Of a stretch of DNA of 64,000 nucleotides, positions 10,150 through 21,299 are shown in pieces. The notes under the pieces are model-generated. The model searched no databases, was not told the origin of the DNA, and saw only the letters and a list, made by a program, of their open reading frames with translations. Each line of letters begins with the position of its first letter. The first letter of the stretch is position 1. The stretch spans positions 1 through 64,000 of the forward strand of contig VCMS01000029.1 in NCBI GenBank assembly GCA_022539475.1, given 5' to 3'. The position numbers were made by a program, and so were the translations under genes. This DNA is from Gracilaria domingensis (taxonomy: Eukaryota > Rhodophyta > Florideophyceae > Gracilariales > Gracilariaceae).

Positions 10150-12363
10150 GTGTTGTGGAGATACCGTAAAATGCTGCCAAAGGTGTTAGTTCTTCTTCTG
10201 TTAAGAGCCGTTATAAAACTTCAGAGTTCCACTTCCAGAGCTATGAATTGCTGCCGACTACGTTGTCGAGCAGCATTTGGAGGCTTCAATCTGCCACCGA
10301 AGAGACGAAATAGAGCTTTCATTACATCATGGTTCACTAATGCACCTATAATTATTCCAAGCAACGTCCGAGTACTGAGAGAAAATTTTTCTGATTGGGG
10401 CCGTGTCCTGCGCTCCCCATCAGATTTCAAAGAATTCCATCATGAAAGGAAAATATGTCAATGTCTTTGTATGCTTTGGCCTCCATCATTCAAAGGAGAT
10501 CTGCCTTGGTGAAGGTTCCATTCAGTAACCTGCCTTTCTTCGTCGTGGACAAATCTAAAGGCAAACTTCTGACAGAAAAGTTGCATTGCATGGAAGATAG
10601 ATTTGCGTTTGTAAAGTTCTGGATTTGAGTACGTATCGTTCGAAATGAACGTGACTCGGATCATCCGCTCTAAGCACTGCAATAGAAACATGATGATTCT
10701 ATTGCAGTGCTTAGGGTCTCTGACTACAGTCTCTCGATTTCTGGAATATTAATCAGTTTCAATATGCCGAGATGCAAGTTGCGTAACTGTTCGAAGCGAG
10801 CTCTCCTTGTTTCAAACAGACTGCATAGAAATAACCCCTGGATGAATCTTACGGTCAAGGCGATTTTGATGGACGAGAGAATGAGAGATATGGAATTGGA
10901 ACGCATGAAAATATCCGACTTGGATCTCGTCTCCCTTGTACGACGTAAGTTTCTTTCTCCTTCGCCCTTCTTTGCATATTCGAGAATAACTGAGTATGTC
11001 TTTCTGACGCTTTTAGTGTGGTTTTGGGAGAGTCCAGTGAATGACGTAAGAACATTACCGCCTAAAGATGAGGGAGGGGCTTTGCATCTATGACAAGGGC
11101 TTTCCGTTTGGCTCCTATGAAGAGTAGACAGAATGTCCTTAGCCTCAGAATATCCGCACAAAAACTTGCTGAGGATGGCACACTCGATATACTGCGTCTT
11201 CGCCGATGAACTGAAAACCTTTCTGCATTAGATGTATAATTTGCTACAGGACTTGACGAAGAGATTCTTGAAGGATGTGCATCCTGGAATCGCGTAGAGA
11301 CTTGCTAGAAACGAATGGCATTGCGTCTGCTTCAGATGCGAAAACCTGTACCAGTGTTGTAGGAAAGTATGCCACTACTGTGAGGTCATCACGGATGCGC
11401 TTACGGCGTAGCTCGTCGGAGAAGTTGAGAAATATGAGGTGAAGAGTACAGGCGGTAACCGATGTTTGCTTTAGAGTTGTTGAAGACTTATCGGTGTATA
11501 CATGCAGAATACCTACGAAAGATTCACTGTAACTTATTTCTTGGGAGTACCACACTATTCTACTGTCCAAAGAGCGCATGACCATTTCCTTAAGTTCCGA
11601 GGTGGCGTCTCTTGCGAGAGAGCCGGACATGGGGTGAGATTTTTTCGTGGAGTGGGTCTGAGGTATAGGGTGGAAGAATGTGTTTTCGTTGTTAGCCAAC
11701 TGGAGCTGTTTCACAAGTGTCTGAACGGGGGTCTCTCGTGTAGAGGGTGGCGCTGAACTTACATCCTTCTGGCGAGACAGTTCTTCGATTGAAACCGTCT
11801 TTTGAGGCGTATCGTTCGAAAATGGCGTTCTTCAATTCTGTACAGCGCTTGGAACTTGTTATGGTCTCGTTGAATCGCTTTTGCGAGAATCGCGGGTCCC
11901 GAAGTAGCCCAATTAGCTCGTCTGCTTCACGATGACCAAGGTTGGAAGCTACTGAAGCCAGACAAACCGTGAGATAATCCATATGCAAATCACCGAGGGC
12001 CTCCTCAGAAGGCACTGAGCGTGGACTGCTTCCGTGTTCTGGCTCTAATGCCGCGGGACCCGGGGAAGGAGAAACACAATGCGAAGTGTCCGGAATGAGA
12101 GGGGCGCACGGAGTGGGGTCAACGCTGTCCTCGGACACTGGAGGCTCGGGAAGGCGACAAGGGGCAGTGACCGTTTCGGAAGATGCGGGCGCGGGCGCGG
12201 AAAGCTTGAGACGCTTGCTTCTCCGAATGGGCCGCCTATTTTCATCTTCCAGCGCGGCTTTCAGACGAAACGGGCAACGGTTAACATGCTGTTGAAGAGA
12301 TAGCACTCCTCGGCGAGTAACGAACGGGCACCCACGCTTCTTATGTGTACAGTAGTAGATCAT
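10150..12363 (-). mobile_element. DNA transposon relic, tentatively Plavaka/CACTA-like
   Basis: The longest frame (12363-11692, 223 residues) starts MIYYCTHKKRGCPF and continues to HVNRCPF, a C-x(6)-C...H-x(3)-C zinc-finger-like module. Next come a basic linker (RRPIRRSKRLKLS) and a helical region with LIGLLRDPRFSQKRFN. The next piece (11714-11244) contains FVGILHVYTDKSSTTLKQTS followed by a hydrophobic strand and DELRRKR. A third (11161-10724) contains SPCHRCKAPPSSLG and then a basic helix. A zinc finger, then an aspartate-bearing strand, then a C-H-x-C motif is the order I associate with Plavaka-type transposases (CACTA relatives). I cannot confirm this without a search. At least three frames are needed, so it is inactive. 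A hairpin at 10670-10714 interrupts the 3' part. Confidence 0.45.
10670..10714. repeat. Perfect hairpin, 18-bp arms, 9-base loop
   Basis: Arm 10670-10687 (CTAAGCACTGCAATAGAA) is exactly complementary to 10697-10714, with ACATGATGA between them. It lies inside the transposon relic and resembles no terminal repeat seen elsewhere in the window. Confidence 0.95.
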
Positions 12364-12693
12364 GGGAAGAAGAAATGAAGGAGAAACGACGACAAAGACG
12401 GCAAAAGAAGGTCATTGGAGGGGAGAAGGAGGTCAGGCGACAGTCAAGATCGACGTCAAGCTGAGAATGGAGAATATAATTTGAGTTTAAATCACGTGCT
12501 TTCGTTCAAAAAGGAACGTAGGTACACGTCGACCTCAATAGAAGGGTGTACTTCTCGTATTATCTACCACTGGTTATAAACCTGAGGTTTCGCAACGTTG
12601 TACGCTGTACACCTGTCCAATCTCGCACAGAAAAATAAATCTCTTCCCTCCGCTGCCGCCGCCGCGCCTCCGCCGTCCGACCTATCGTTACCG
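12364..12693. other. No gene recognised; GCC-rich tract
   Basis: Intergenic sequence ending in a CCGCCGCCGCG-like tract at about 12650-12680. The minus strand would read a short Gly/Ala-rich peptide, which I treat as low-complexity sequence and not as a gene. Confidence 0.4.
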
Positions 12694-12772
12694 TCGTGAT
12701 CCGTGCCATCCACATCCTCGCGTTCTACTCCGCCGGAGTAGAACGCGAGGATGTGGATGGCACGGATCACGA
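12694..12772. repeat. Perfect hairpin, 39-bp arms, 1-base loop
   Basis: Positions 12694-12732 are exactly complementary to 12734-12772, around a single C at 12733. The arm begins TCGTGATCCGTGCCATCCAC. This is the longest palindrome in the window, with no mismatch. A DNA palindrome this tight either arose very recently or is an assembly or fold-back product. Confidence 0.95.
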
Positions 12773-13039
12773 GCGGCGCTCCGTCGTACCTTTCTCCGCC
12801 CTCGCACTCGCTACGAAGTAGAGTGCGTGGAAGAGAATGAGGTACGCTTCATGTCCGCCTAATGGACGCCTCCATAAAGCGGACATCATCCGTATCTCAC
12901 GGATGTATTCCGTGCAGTCTTTCCGTGCAATCTTTTTGTACGTGCTTCCATATCCTTCTACGTATCTTTGTTCTAAACTAACCAATCCTCACCACGTCTC
13001 TTCGCGCTCAGCGACATGTACACGGCAGAAAATAAGCTT
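12773..13039. other. No gene recognised; short inverted repeats
   Basis: The stretch includes the inverted pair CATGTCCGC / GCGGACATC (about 12850-12886) and the short palindrome ATCCGTATCTCACGGAT (12888-12904). No coding signal was recognised. Confidence 0.4.
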
Positions 13040-13905
13040 TGGGTTACTTTCGCGAGTTACTAGGTCCCTCGACTTCTCTAGCGCATCGTTTCTGTTTTGC
13101 TTTATCAATGGTACGTTCCATCGCATTTCAAATGTATCCAACGGAGCATTGACTAACTTGATCTTGAAAGAGGAAATGGAATTGGTCGTTTACCTGCCTC
13201 ACTGTTCGGGATAGGCGATTCTGGTACTTGGTTGGGACATAGGCTGCATTCTCGTTTATCGCATCTTGCGGTATGTTTACTGCATGGGCATTCTTGGTGT
13301 CGTTGCTTGTGAGTTCTCGCTTCGACACCTTTCGCGTTTTACGATGAATGGATTGCTGGTAATCTAACCGATCCCTTTTCTTCTTCTTCTTCCTTTTGCG
13401 ATTTACTAGGTCCGTCGACTTTTCTAGCGCAACGTTTCTGTTTTGCACTATCAATGGTACGTTCCATCGCATTTCAAATGTATCCAATGAAGCATTGACT
13501 AACTTATGGATACTTTCTGCTTACGTATACAGGTAAATGACTTTTGATGCGGACGTTGCTCACGAGTTGCAGGTGCACGTTTTTAGGGGGAATTGCGGTA
13601 TGTTTGCTGCATGGGCATTCTTGGTGTCGTTGCTCGGGAGTTCTCGCTTCGACACGTTTCGCGTTTTACGATGAATGGGTTGCTGGTAATCTAACCGATC
13701 CCTTTCCTTCTTCTTCTTCCTATTGCGGCTTACTAGGTCCCTCGAATTTTCTAGCGCAACGTTTCTGTTTTAGTTTATCAATGGTACGTTCCATCGCATT
13801 TCAAATGTATCCAACGGAGCATTGACTAACTTATGGATATTTTCTGCTTGCGCATACAGGTAAATGACTTTTGATGCGTACGTAGCTCACGAGTTACAGG
13901 TGCAG
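13040..13905. repeat. Tandem repeat of about 327 bp (two copies plus a partial)
   Basis: Two near-identical units start at 13267 (GCGGTATGTTTACTGCATGG) and 13595 (GCGGTATGTTTGCTGCATGG), a spacing of about 327 bp. A partial upstream copy around 13050-13165 shares the block TTACTAGGTCC...CAATGGTACGTTCCATCGCA. Each full unit contains a TTCTTCTTC pyrimidine tract and CATACAGGTAAATGAC or TATACAGGTAAATGAC, which looks like abutted splice sites (AG then GTAAAT). No long conserved open frame runs through the units, so I regard it as a non-coding tandem duplication. Confidence 0.85.
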
Positions 13906-13957
13906 GTTCCTCAAGTAGGGAACCATGCATCTGGGCATGGTTCCCTACATGAGGAAC
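13906..13957. repeat. Near-perfect hairpin, 23-bp arms, 6-base loop
   Basis: Arm 13906-13928 starts GTTCCTCAAGTAGGG. It pairs with 13935-13957 with one mismatch, around the loop ATCTGG. It sits at the downstream edge of the tandem repeat. Confidence 0.95.
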
Positions 13958-13958
13958 G

Positions 13959-13991
13959 GAGAGGATGAGGCGCTTCGCGCCTCATCCTCTC
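13959..13991. repeat. Perfect hairpin, 15-bp arms, 3-base loop
   Basis: GAGAGGATGAGGCGC (13959-13973), loop TTC, then its exact complement 13977-13991. It follows the previous hairpin after one base, making a double-hairpin cluster of unrelated sequences. Confidence 0.95.
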
Positions 13992-14555
13992 GGAGTGCGT
14001 ATGTGTTCTACCGATACCGCAATTTGGTGCAGGTGCCCTCTGCGGCATCTACCGCAGATTGCGTTTACACCCGCTTCATCATGGGGAAATGGTACATGCA
14101 ATATAGCGAAGTAGTGGTTAGCAAAAGCGGTCGATAGAAAAATAGATACGAATAAAACGGTATGATTTCATAATAGACATCATCTGTACTAGCAGCAGTA
14201 TTCCATGCGTTGCAGGGTATCATTCCGCAGAAGGTATCGTGTAATGTGCACCTTAATGGAAACTGAACCTAGACTTCGCGAAATACCGTTCAGGTAGCCC
14301 TCGACTAAAGAACTAGCACGAGTGGAAAACCCACCAGTATTTACTGCACAGCGATTCTGGACGACCCAAGCAATTATCTTCAAATTTTGAAATAATTGAT
14401 CTCGATATTTTTTCAAAAAATTTACTGGACGACCCTTGCCACTTTCTGGACGACCCTCGCCAAAAACTAGCATCTGCAAGAGACAGACGATGGCCCTCTG
14501 GAAGTGTGCCGTATAATCTGAGCATTAAATGACCTCCCTTCTGGGCGTCTTTGTA
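13992..14555. other. Unrecognised; possible coding remnants
   Basis: A plus-strand frame (13925-14137) and overlapping minus-strand frames (14525-14189) are open. The minus frame has a repeated GRP-GKGRP pattern derived from a GGACGACC..GGACGACC duplication near 14430-14452. None matches a family I know. The stretch separates the hairpin cluster from the copia fossil. Confidence 0.3.
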
Positions 14556-14559
14556 TGAG

Positions 14560-16300
14560 CCACTGAACTAAGAATGTTTTCTTGCATATACCGGGGTCCT
14601 GTGTGCATATTCTTCATGAGTGAAGGCTGTCGTTGTGTGAAAGTGTTCTTGGACGAGCTTGTGTTGTACCTTCAGGGCTAAAGGCAGTCTGACCGTAGCT
14701 TTGTGTGACAGGTGTGCTGACGTATTATTGGGGTCGTAGTCTTGGTGAGGGGCCATGCGGTCGCCCATAACTGAACATCTCGCTTTGTGTCCGATGACAT
14801 CCCCTTCGCTGTTGCGCTTATATCGATAGGTCATGGTCAATAGAATTAGCCGTTTGGGGAGTTTGGATTTTGGTAGCCATTTTATGGCTCCTAGTGCGTC
14901 GAATTTGGACAGTTCTTCGTTGCGCGCATTTTCCCACTTTACTGCATCAGGGTAGTGCTGCCTCTGTTTTCTGTGGATTGGTGGTTAGGTATTCTTGGCG
15001 TTTTTCCTTGGTATGGGATGTGGTCGGTATGATTTGAAAGCCTGTGAATGTCCCGAGACTGGGTCGAGCTCCCAGTCGTAAGGATCAGGTTGCTGGCGGG
15101 GACCTTCCGGTATTGCCCGTTACCTATTGACATGACCATTATCGTTTGGGGGTTGAATCCAAATATTTAGCCGCATCGTGTGCCTCTGCTGTAAAGCTTG
15201 TTTTGTTTGGCTGGATCTACTGGTTGTAGCGCATATCCGAGTCGGCCAACTGCAGAAAGGTGCGTTGGTGTCGCCGGAGATCCCAGCAGGGTGTGATACT
15301 GCGTTTTGCAAATAGCTGTGTGTGGTTTGAGGTTGTATATGTACGCAACGTGTCTGACAGAATCCTCCCAGTGTTCATTTAGAAGTTCGCTGTGTATGAG
15401 ATTCGCACGAGCCGCTGACAATATTGGCTGGTTTATTCGTTCGGTAATGGCGTTTTGCTGTGACGGGTGCGGTGTTGAAGTTATATGCATGGTTCCTTGC
15501 ATCCGAAGTTTTTGTTGAATACCTTTGCTGAGATATTCCCTAGCGTTTTCTGACGGGAAGATGACCGGGTAGTGTCCGGTGAGGTTATAAAAGAGTTTTG
15601 ATACGAAATTGTACGCTAGTTCACGCCTGTCCGGACTGAAGTGGAGATATAAAAAGAGCGGCTGTCCAGATCGATGAAGGTGGTGAAGAATCTGTTTTTG
15701 AGCGTAGAAAGTTGGGGAATAGGCCCACATACATCGGACGTTATGGCTAGAACTCGCATACAGTAGTTGAATGTCTTTCTATGAGGAGATTTTTTGATTC
15801 TTCCTTGTTTGCAGCCAGTACAAGATAGTGTGGCGTTGCCTCTCTTCTGTATAGTGGCGTCCGAGATGATATTGCGTGCGACTACGTTAACAAGTCGCTT
15901 TGGTGTCGTGCGGTTGAAAACCAGATGCCAACTATGTAGAGCGTCTTTTGATACTGAACAAACAGGGTTTTCGTTGCTGCCGGAGTCTCGAGGTTTGATG
16001 AACGCCACGGGCGTGGGGCGGTATATTTGTTTTCGTTTTTTTTGTGATGCGTGGTTTTTGGGGGCTTTCCTCCTTTAATTTGTGGAATTGGTGGTGGAAA
16101 TGTCGTGGGTTTGGTATGAAAGGGTATTGATAAGAATGTCTGAGACGTAGCTGATATCGGTTTCGCGCTGGACATTCTTCTGGAATGGAGAGTGTAGCAA
16201 CTGTTGTCTCATAAAGCCGTTCCAAGCAGTTTAATTGGAATGGTCTTGCTAAATATGTACGCATGTGTGTGTAAAGACCACAGGTCCGTATGTTTTCGCA
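14560..16300 (-). mobile_element. Ty1/copia pol fossil (integrase to RT start)
   Basis: On the minus strand the order is pre-integrase region (HSWHLVFNRTTPKRLVNVVA and CTGCKQGRIKKSPH, 15950-15780), then the integrase core (VCGPIPQLSTLKNRFFTTFI; FPSENAREYLSKGIQ; then SQQNAITERINQPILS, where the catalytic Glu region lies). The family-typical end HTAICKTQYHTLLGSP follows, and then the beginning of the reverse transcriptase (MTYRYKRNSEGDVIGHKARC at 14840-14780). This is the classic copia order INT-RT. Only weak gag/protease-like residues are visible between 16300 and 16700. It is clearly broken, with several interruptions, and the rest of RT/RNase H is absent here. Confidence 0.85.
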
Positions 16301-16559
16301 AAAAAGTTGGACGATATCAGGTTTCCTTGGCCATCCTTATTAATTAAGGTGGGGATGCGAAGCTTGGCTCCTTTATTGGTCATTATTGTCAGTGTCACCT
16401 TCTTCTTTGTCTGGAGTAGAAGAGGGGACGCAATGGTGGTAATGATGGAAGATTGTAGGTTTAGGTATTGGGCGTAGAGATGAATACAATGGATGGGTTA
16501 GCAGCCGAATGTGGTGCAACGCATTCGCTGTATATAATCGCTTTCGCGGTTCAGTCGAT

Positions 16560-17340
16560 GGTACCCGAAATGCAGAGTAGGTACAGCACAGTTGAAGAAT
16601 ATGGCACAGCATTGCTGCTTCTTTTACACGTGTGGCAAGGTTGATTATGATGGTTGGCAAAGCCTTGCTGGCAATTTAGATATTTCTTTAGATATTTTTG
16701 CACCTATTGTACAGAGCGTACTGCAGTATATAGTAGCTCGGCCTTCGGCCCTCGCCACCAAGTAGAATCCAAAACCAGGGGGACGAACTAAGCGTTAACC
16801 TTCGTTCTGGGCTCTAAGCTACACCGCCTTCGTGTGCTTCTCCACCTCTTCGAGGGTTAGACGCTTCGTGTACGGTTAGTCTAACCTCCTTGTTCACCAG
16901 GAGGGTCACCGACTTTATCTTGATTATTTCTGTTTATTGCTGCACACTTGTCGTGGATTCGCAACATTTTATAAGGCTCCGTTTTGCCTTTCTGGGCACT
17001 CGCGGCTTACCCCCTTTTCCCTTTTCCTCAGTTTGTTCCTTTCTCCTTCCCCACTTTCGTGGTTCACTTTTGCACCCTTTTCTTCGGTTCATTGCCCACT
17101 CTTTCGTGGTTCTTGGAATTCCGAAACGTCGTCGTCGTCTTTACCACTTTTGTGGATTGGTTCCCTTCATCGGAGGGCTACACACAAACTTACGTGGACT
17201 TGTAGCCGACCTCTTGGTTCTCTTGCACTCTCACACGTATATCGTGACGGTTTATACTGGTTTACGCCCGGCTCGCGGATCTACTCGTGAGGGGCTCTAC
17301 TGCTGTCTCCATCTCATATAGGGAAGGCTCCGAAAACCTT
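16560..17340. mobile_element. LTR-like region of the copia fossil or a neighbour
   Basis: A non-coding stretch with TATA-like sequence (GCAGTATATAGTAGC near 16722-16736) and a block ending AGGAGGGTCACCG. The same AGGAGGGTCACCG motif occurs in the LTR-sized insertion at 47409-48303 in a similar setting, which suggests related promoter/leader sequences. It lies where the 5' LTR of the minus-strand copia element would be expected. Exact ends and target duplications were not found, so the call is tentative. Confidence 0.4.
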
Positions 17341-17960
17341 TCGTGTCTTCTTTTGTTGTCCGGTCTTGCACTTCACCGAGTTAAAAGTGTACGTACAGTC
17401 TGTATGACTGTGAGGTGGCTGCACTTTTTCAAAGGCCTGCAGTGCCTGTAACACTTTTTTGAAAATATCATCAGTGTGCGTAGCAGCTTCGCTCGCACTA
17501 GAATGTCCTCGACCACGAGGACGCTTGGCGATTTGGATTACGTCGAGTTTTTTGTTAATGTCTTCTACAGCATTCCGTATACCTTCCCCGCGCGGGCATC
17601 GTTGAACGGATTTTGGTTCAGTGACCCAGAGACGGTTAATAACCACTGCAACATAAAAGAGTATTTACTCAATCATTAGCTCCACGAGCCAGGACATCAC
17701 ATCCACGGTTTGAGAACCACCGCTCTACTACTTTTCTGACCAGCATCAAATCTTCTCTTCGACCGTCACCCCTGCATTTCCGTCCCGAGCAGGGCTAATT
17801 TTAACGCCGGACTCTTTATCTAACAACTTCCACCTGCTCCACCGCGGCTCTTCCATGCACCTCTGATCTCCCACAGACTCCTTCCGCTTTACTTTGTGAG
17901 ACAACAGCCAATCGGCATCAACGCTATACATCTTCATCAGGATATAAGCGCCCTCCTCGA
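17341..17960. other. Unrecognised stretch before the pogo element
   Basis: A 110-residue minus-strand frame (17646-17314) encodes a lysine-rich helical peptide (NAVEDINKKLDVIQIAKRPR) that I cannot assign. It could be the far C-terminus of the pogo-type transposase or an unrelated remnant. Confidence 0.3.
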
Positions 17961-17964
17961 GCTC

Positions 17965-19980
17965 CTAATCGTCTTCCTTCGATATGAAATTCCTCTCAGA
18001 GAGTCCAAAACGCTCTGCCAAAGACCGCTCCTTACCCTCTTCAAACGCATTCACAGACTCAACGGCATCCTTCTTCTCACTCTCGCCCTCTTCGAGCGTA
18101 CCAAATTGCACAGCAACGACACCAGTGGCTTTCACTGTTTTGAAGTGAGTGGCTTTGCGTCGCGTTTCCTTTCTCTCCGACTGCTTTTCTTGCGTTCTTC
18201 CTCTGAAGCCCCACGTTTTTGAGCAGTTGCAGCGCGCTTGCGCTCGCATTCATGGCACTTCTGTTGGCGTTCTTCTTCTGGCTGAAGCTTTTGTTTCTGC
18301 GGCACGACTTTGCGTTCTTTCCTCTTCTTCTTGGCCTCAACCTGCTTTGCCTCTCGTTCTGCTGCTTTCACTTCCCTTCTCTTCTGCTGGTCTTCTTCTT
18401 CTTTCGCTGCCTCTTCCTCAGCAGCCTCTCGTTTTGCAATCAACTCTCCATGGGTAAGATACACAGCAGGAGCGCCTCTCGCAAGTCTTGTGCGATCCAC
18501 GCTAACCACAACGTTCTCCCACATCTTTGTTTTCGTTTGCGTTCGCTGCATGACGATATCCTCCACCCTCAGTGACCCACTCAGGACGAGACTTTTCACA
18601 TCGTGAATCTTTGCGGATGCACTTCCATTTCTGCAAACTATATTCATTATATTGTTCCACTCATTGGCGTCGGCCCGTCTCTGCGATCGACGAAGCCGTT
18701 CGTCATTGGCCTCTGTCTTACTATTCCACATCGGTTTTTAAGCCAATTGAGAAATGGAAATCCATCGGCCACATTCTCACAGCGTCAAACGCCTTCCTGA
18801 AAACCGTGGGTGTCAGAGCCCGGAATCCAGCAACCCCGAGTTTGAACTTGATTCCAAGCTCACCGATGTCGACGAATGCCGTTTTCGTCAAATGTTCGTA
18901 TGTGCGCTATACCGTTTGGCTGTAGACACTGTTAATAGTCTGATCACAGGCCTGTAAAAAGTAAAACGTGTTAACGGGACTTTGGACGACCTGAATATTG
19001 TTGGCTTTCGCTTTCTTCAACCAAGCCCAGCCGTTGCGCGATTTTTGCCCGTCCAACGTTAACAATATTTTCTTGTTCCCAACGTACTTTGGCGCGTCGG
19101 TGCGAATGGGGTCTATGGCCAGGTGAATAATATCTTTCGTTATCGACCCATTATCGGTTTTGACTTCAAAGCTTTCTTCAGGATACTATCTGTTCACTGC
19201 AAGCCAATTGAGAGTGCCGGTTTCGTCCTTAAAGATCTCGTCAGAAAGAGGTTCGAACCATCGATTCACTGTGTTCTTCCCCGCGAACACGAAAAACGGT
19301 GAAAGTTTGTGTTCTGAGGCCGATGCAATAACAGCCACTGTAAGATGTTTTCCACTGTTCTCTGCTTTCAGACGATAGCCGCAAGGCCTCGACGAATTCT
19401 TTTTTAGTTGGACTGTCATTGATCGAGACCTCTGTTTCGTCCATGTTCCAGATATAATCAGGGTCGTCAAGAATTCGCGCATTTTCTTTCTCAAAGTGCT
19501 TGAGCGCATTCATAAATTTGTCCACATGGTCTGGGTGTTCAGCAGCCAGTTTCGCCGTCTCTTTGTTCTCCAGCTTCCGAAAGGTCAAATCGCGGTGTCG
19601 GGCTCTGAAACTGCGGACTCAGTAACCTGTTAGGTACCCATCTGGAAATCCATCGTGACCATCGTTCGCAAGTTCAGCGGCGATCGCTTTAAGGTTTCTT
19701 TCGAGACGGGAAAGCCACGATTGGCAACTTCCTCAAGTCTGCGAACGATTGCGCGCTCTTCATGGTAGCTAAGAACCGCACGAAGGCCGCAAGTCAGCTC
19801 GTAGACACTGTCGTCGTAAGGAATGTTCTTCTCTGCGCACTCCTTTATGGACGACTTGATGCTCGCAACAGTTCCAATGGAAAGGTTAGTGGCTCGAGAA
19901 ATGCGTCGAATGCTCACTTTGTTCTTCAACAGATCAATCGGTCTCTGCCGCTGAATGCGTACAGTTTGTTCAAACATATC
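17965..19980 (-). mobile_element. pogo-type (Tc1/mariner, DDE_1) transposon
   Basis: The minus strand carries a DDE_1 transposase of the pogo/CENP-B/jerky group. From 19977 an N-terminal helix-turn-helix region reads VSIRRISRATNLSIGTVASI. At about 19455 the first catalytic block reads DYIWNMDETEVSI (family NMDETG). Then come LTVAVIASASEHKLSPFFVF, the second block ILLTLDGQKSRNGWAW (about 19055-19010) and a late NTFYFLQACDQTINS block matching LPPNTTHLLQPLDQ. The frame changes several times, so it is inactive. Downstream (18450-18130) is an unusually long Lys/Glu/Arg-rich tail (AAEEEAAKEEEDQQKRREVK) likely to form a coiled coil. TA target duplications and terminal repeats were not identified. 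Confidence 0.85.
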
Positions 19981-20579
19981 TCATTTCTTTAGGTTTTGAG
20001 TCTGACGTCGCATAGAAAACGTGACCATTGTTTGATCTGGTTCAAAGCGCACATTGTGTTACTTGCTTTGTGCGCAAGCGGAGCTTAAAGTAGTGTCAGA
20101 GTCTCCATTGTAGTTTGGCGCGCTTTAAGTCTGAATTGTTCCGTAAATAACATAGATCGATCATCAATATGACGAGGATGGCTCTGGCATACAACTCTGC
20201 CGTTTGAAAGTGTCCCGGTTTTAGCAACAAGTGAACTCTTACACTCTAAGCAATGCGTGAAGACCGTCTGGGTTCTGTTGGCGTACAATAGAGCGGGGCT
20301 ATTGTAGGCTACGAGACCAGTCTCTTTTCGATATTGTTGGTGTTCACCATTGGCCTTTGTTCAACATTGCCTGCGCGGGGAAGGTATTTCGGTTGTTGAA
20401 AGTGCCTAAGCGGCCGCGATCTTATGTTCGTTGGAAACGTCGATCGCCGCCGCCTCGAATGTCTGTGAATTGTGTGTCTGTGTGTCTCTTAAAAGTAGAA
20501 TGGTTGGGCTGAATGATGATATTTTTATATTTTTACAATCGGTTCTGGGTGTCTGCAATGTTCGTTGGTGGGGAATCTA
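19981..20579. other. No gene recognised
   Basis: Open frames are short and unrelated to known proteins. The stretch separates the pogo element from the left terminal repeat of the large MULE-like element. Confidence 0.4.
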
Positions 20580-21298
20580 GGCCCTAGAAGAATCTACACA
20601 CTGTAGATGATGTAGAAAAAAGTGGCCAGGTCCTCCGTGTTTATGACACAAACTTGGGTGGATCCTCCACTTCGCCACTAACGCTTTCAAAGCGCTTGTA
20701 GCCAATAAAAATCCTCCACTTGCCCAGGGAAACACTTTGATATCCGCTTGATATTCCTTAGATATGCTTTGGATATCCGAGTGATTTCTCGGATATCCAT
20801 CTGATTTTCGAAGTTGGATATACGGCTGATGTAAATTAGATACACAACAATGCTCACAATATCCATACCAATGATATTCGTCTGATTTCTGGATGTCCGA
20901 ATGATGTCTGAGCAGTTCCAAGAGAAGCAACTTTGGTTTTCGAAATCATTCGTCATATCTACTGTTATATCTTTCACAGTAGTTGATGCATGTCTCAAGG
21001 GCATCAAAAGAGTATCATTTCGTACATCATCTGTTATATCTACTGGATGTCACAGGGATATCATGGATATACGTAAGATATCCAGATGATATCCAAAAGA
21101 CATCCGGATTTCAAATCTACGGGGTATCATCCGAGCATCTGTATACTTCTCTGGGTTGGTTCTACATAGCTGCTTCGTCTGATATCACTCCGTCCATTGG
21201 CCAGACGCCTCTCAGCGGCATGACTAAAGCCCTAAAGCGCCCAGCAGGGTTTTGACGTCAGCTGCGCCGCGCCAGCGGCGCAGCTGATGTCACAAACG
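20580..21298. repeat. Left terminal inverted repeat of the MULE-like element
   Basis: The outer part (20580-20711) and inner part (21140-21298) together match the reverse complement of 36280-36562. They are separated by about 430 bp rich in GATATCC motifs, absent from the right repeat and therefore inserted later. The inner part contains a hairpin with 18-bp arms (21253-21270 and 21275-21292, loop GCCA, one mismatch) including TGACGTCA and CAGCTG. Confidence 0.85.
20712..21139. mobile_element. GATATCC-rich MITE-like insertion (copy A)
   Basis: Made of degenerate GGATATCC/GATGATATCC units with many TGATATC and CATCTGA variants. It lies inside the left MULE repeat, where the right repeat shows the empty state. 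A possible family end CCCAGGGAAACACTTTGATA starts at 20725. It resembles copies B (22391-22843) and C (51535-51949) in composition and start motif. No target duplication was found for this copy. Confidence 0.6.
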
Positions 21299-21299
21299 C

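Noticed and set aside
17680-17735. tRNA-like pieces (GGTTTGAGAACC with flanking arms)
   Set aside because: No cloverleaf with matching acceptor and D arms could be drawn on either strand.
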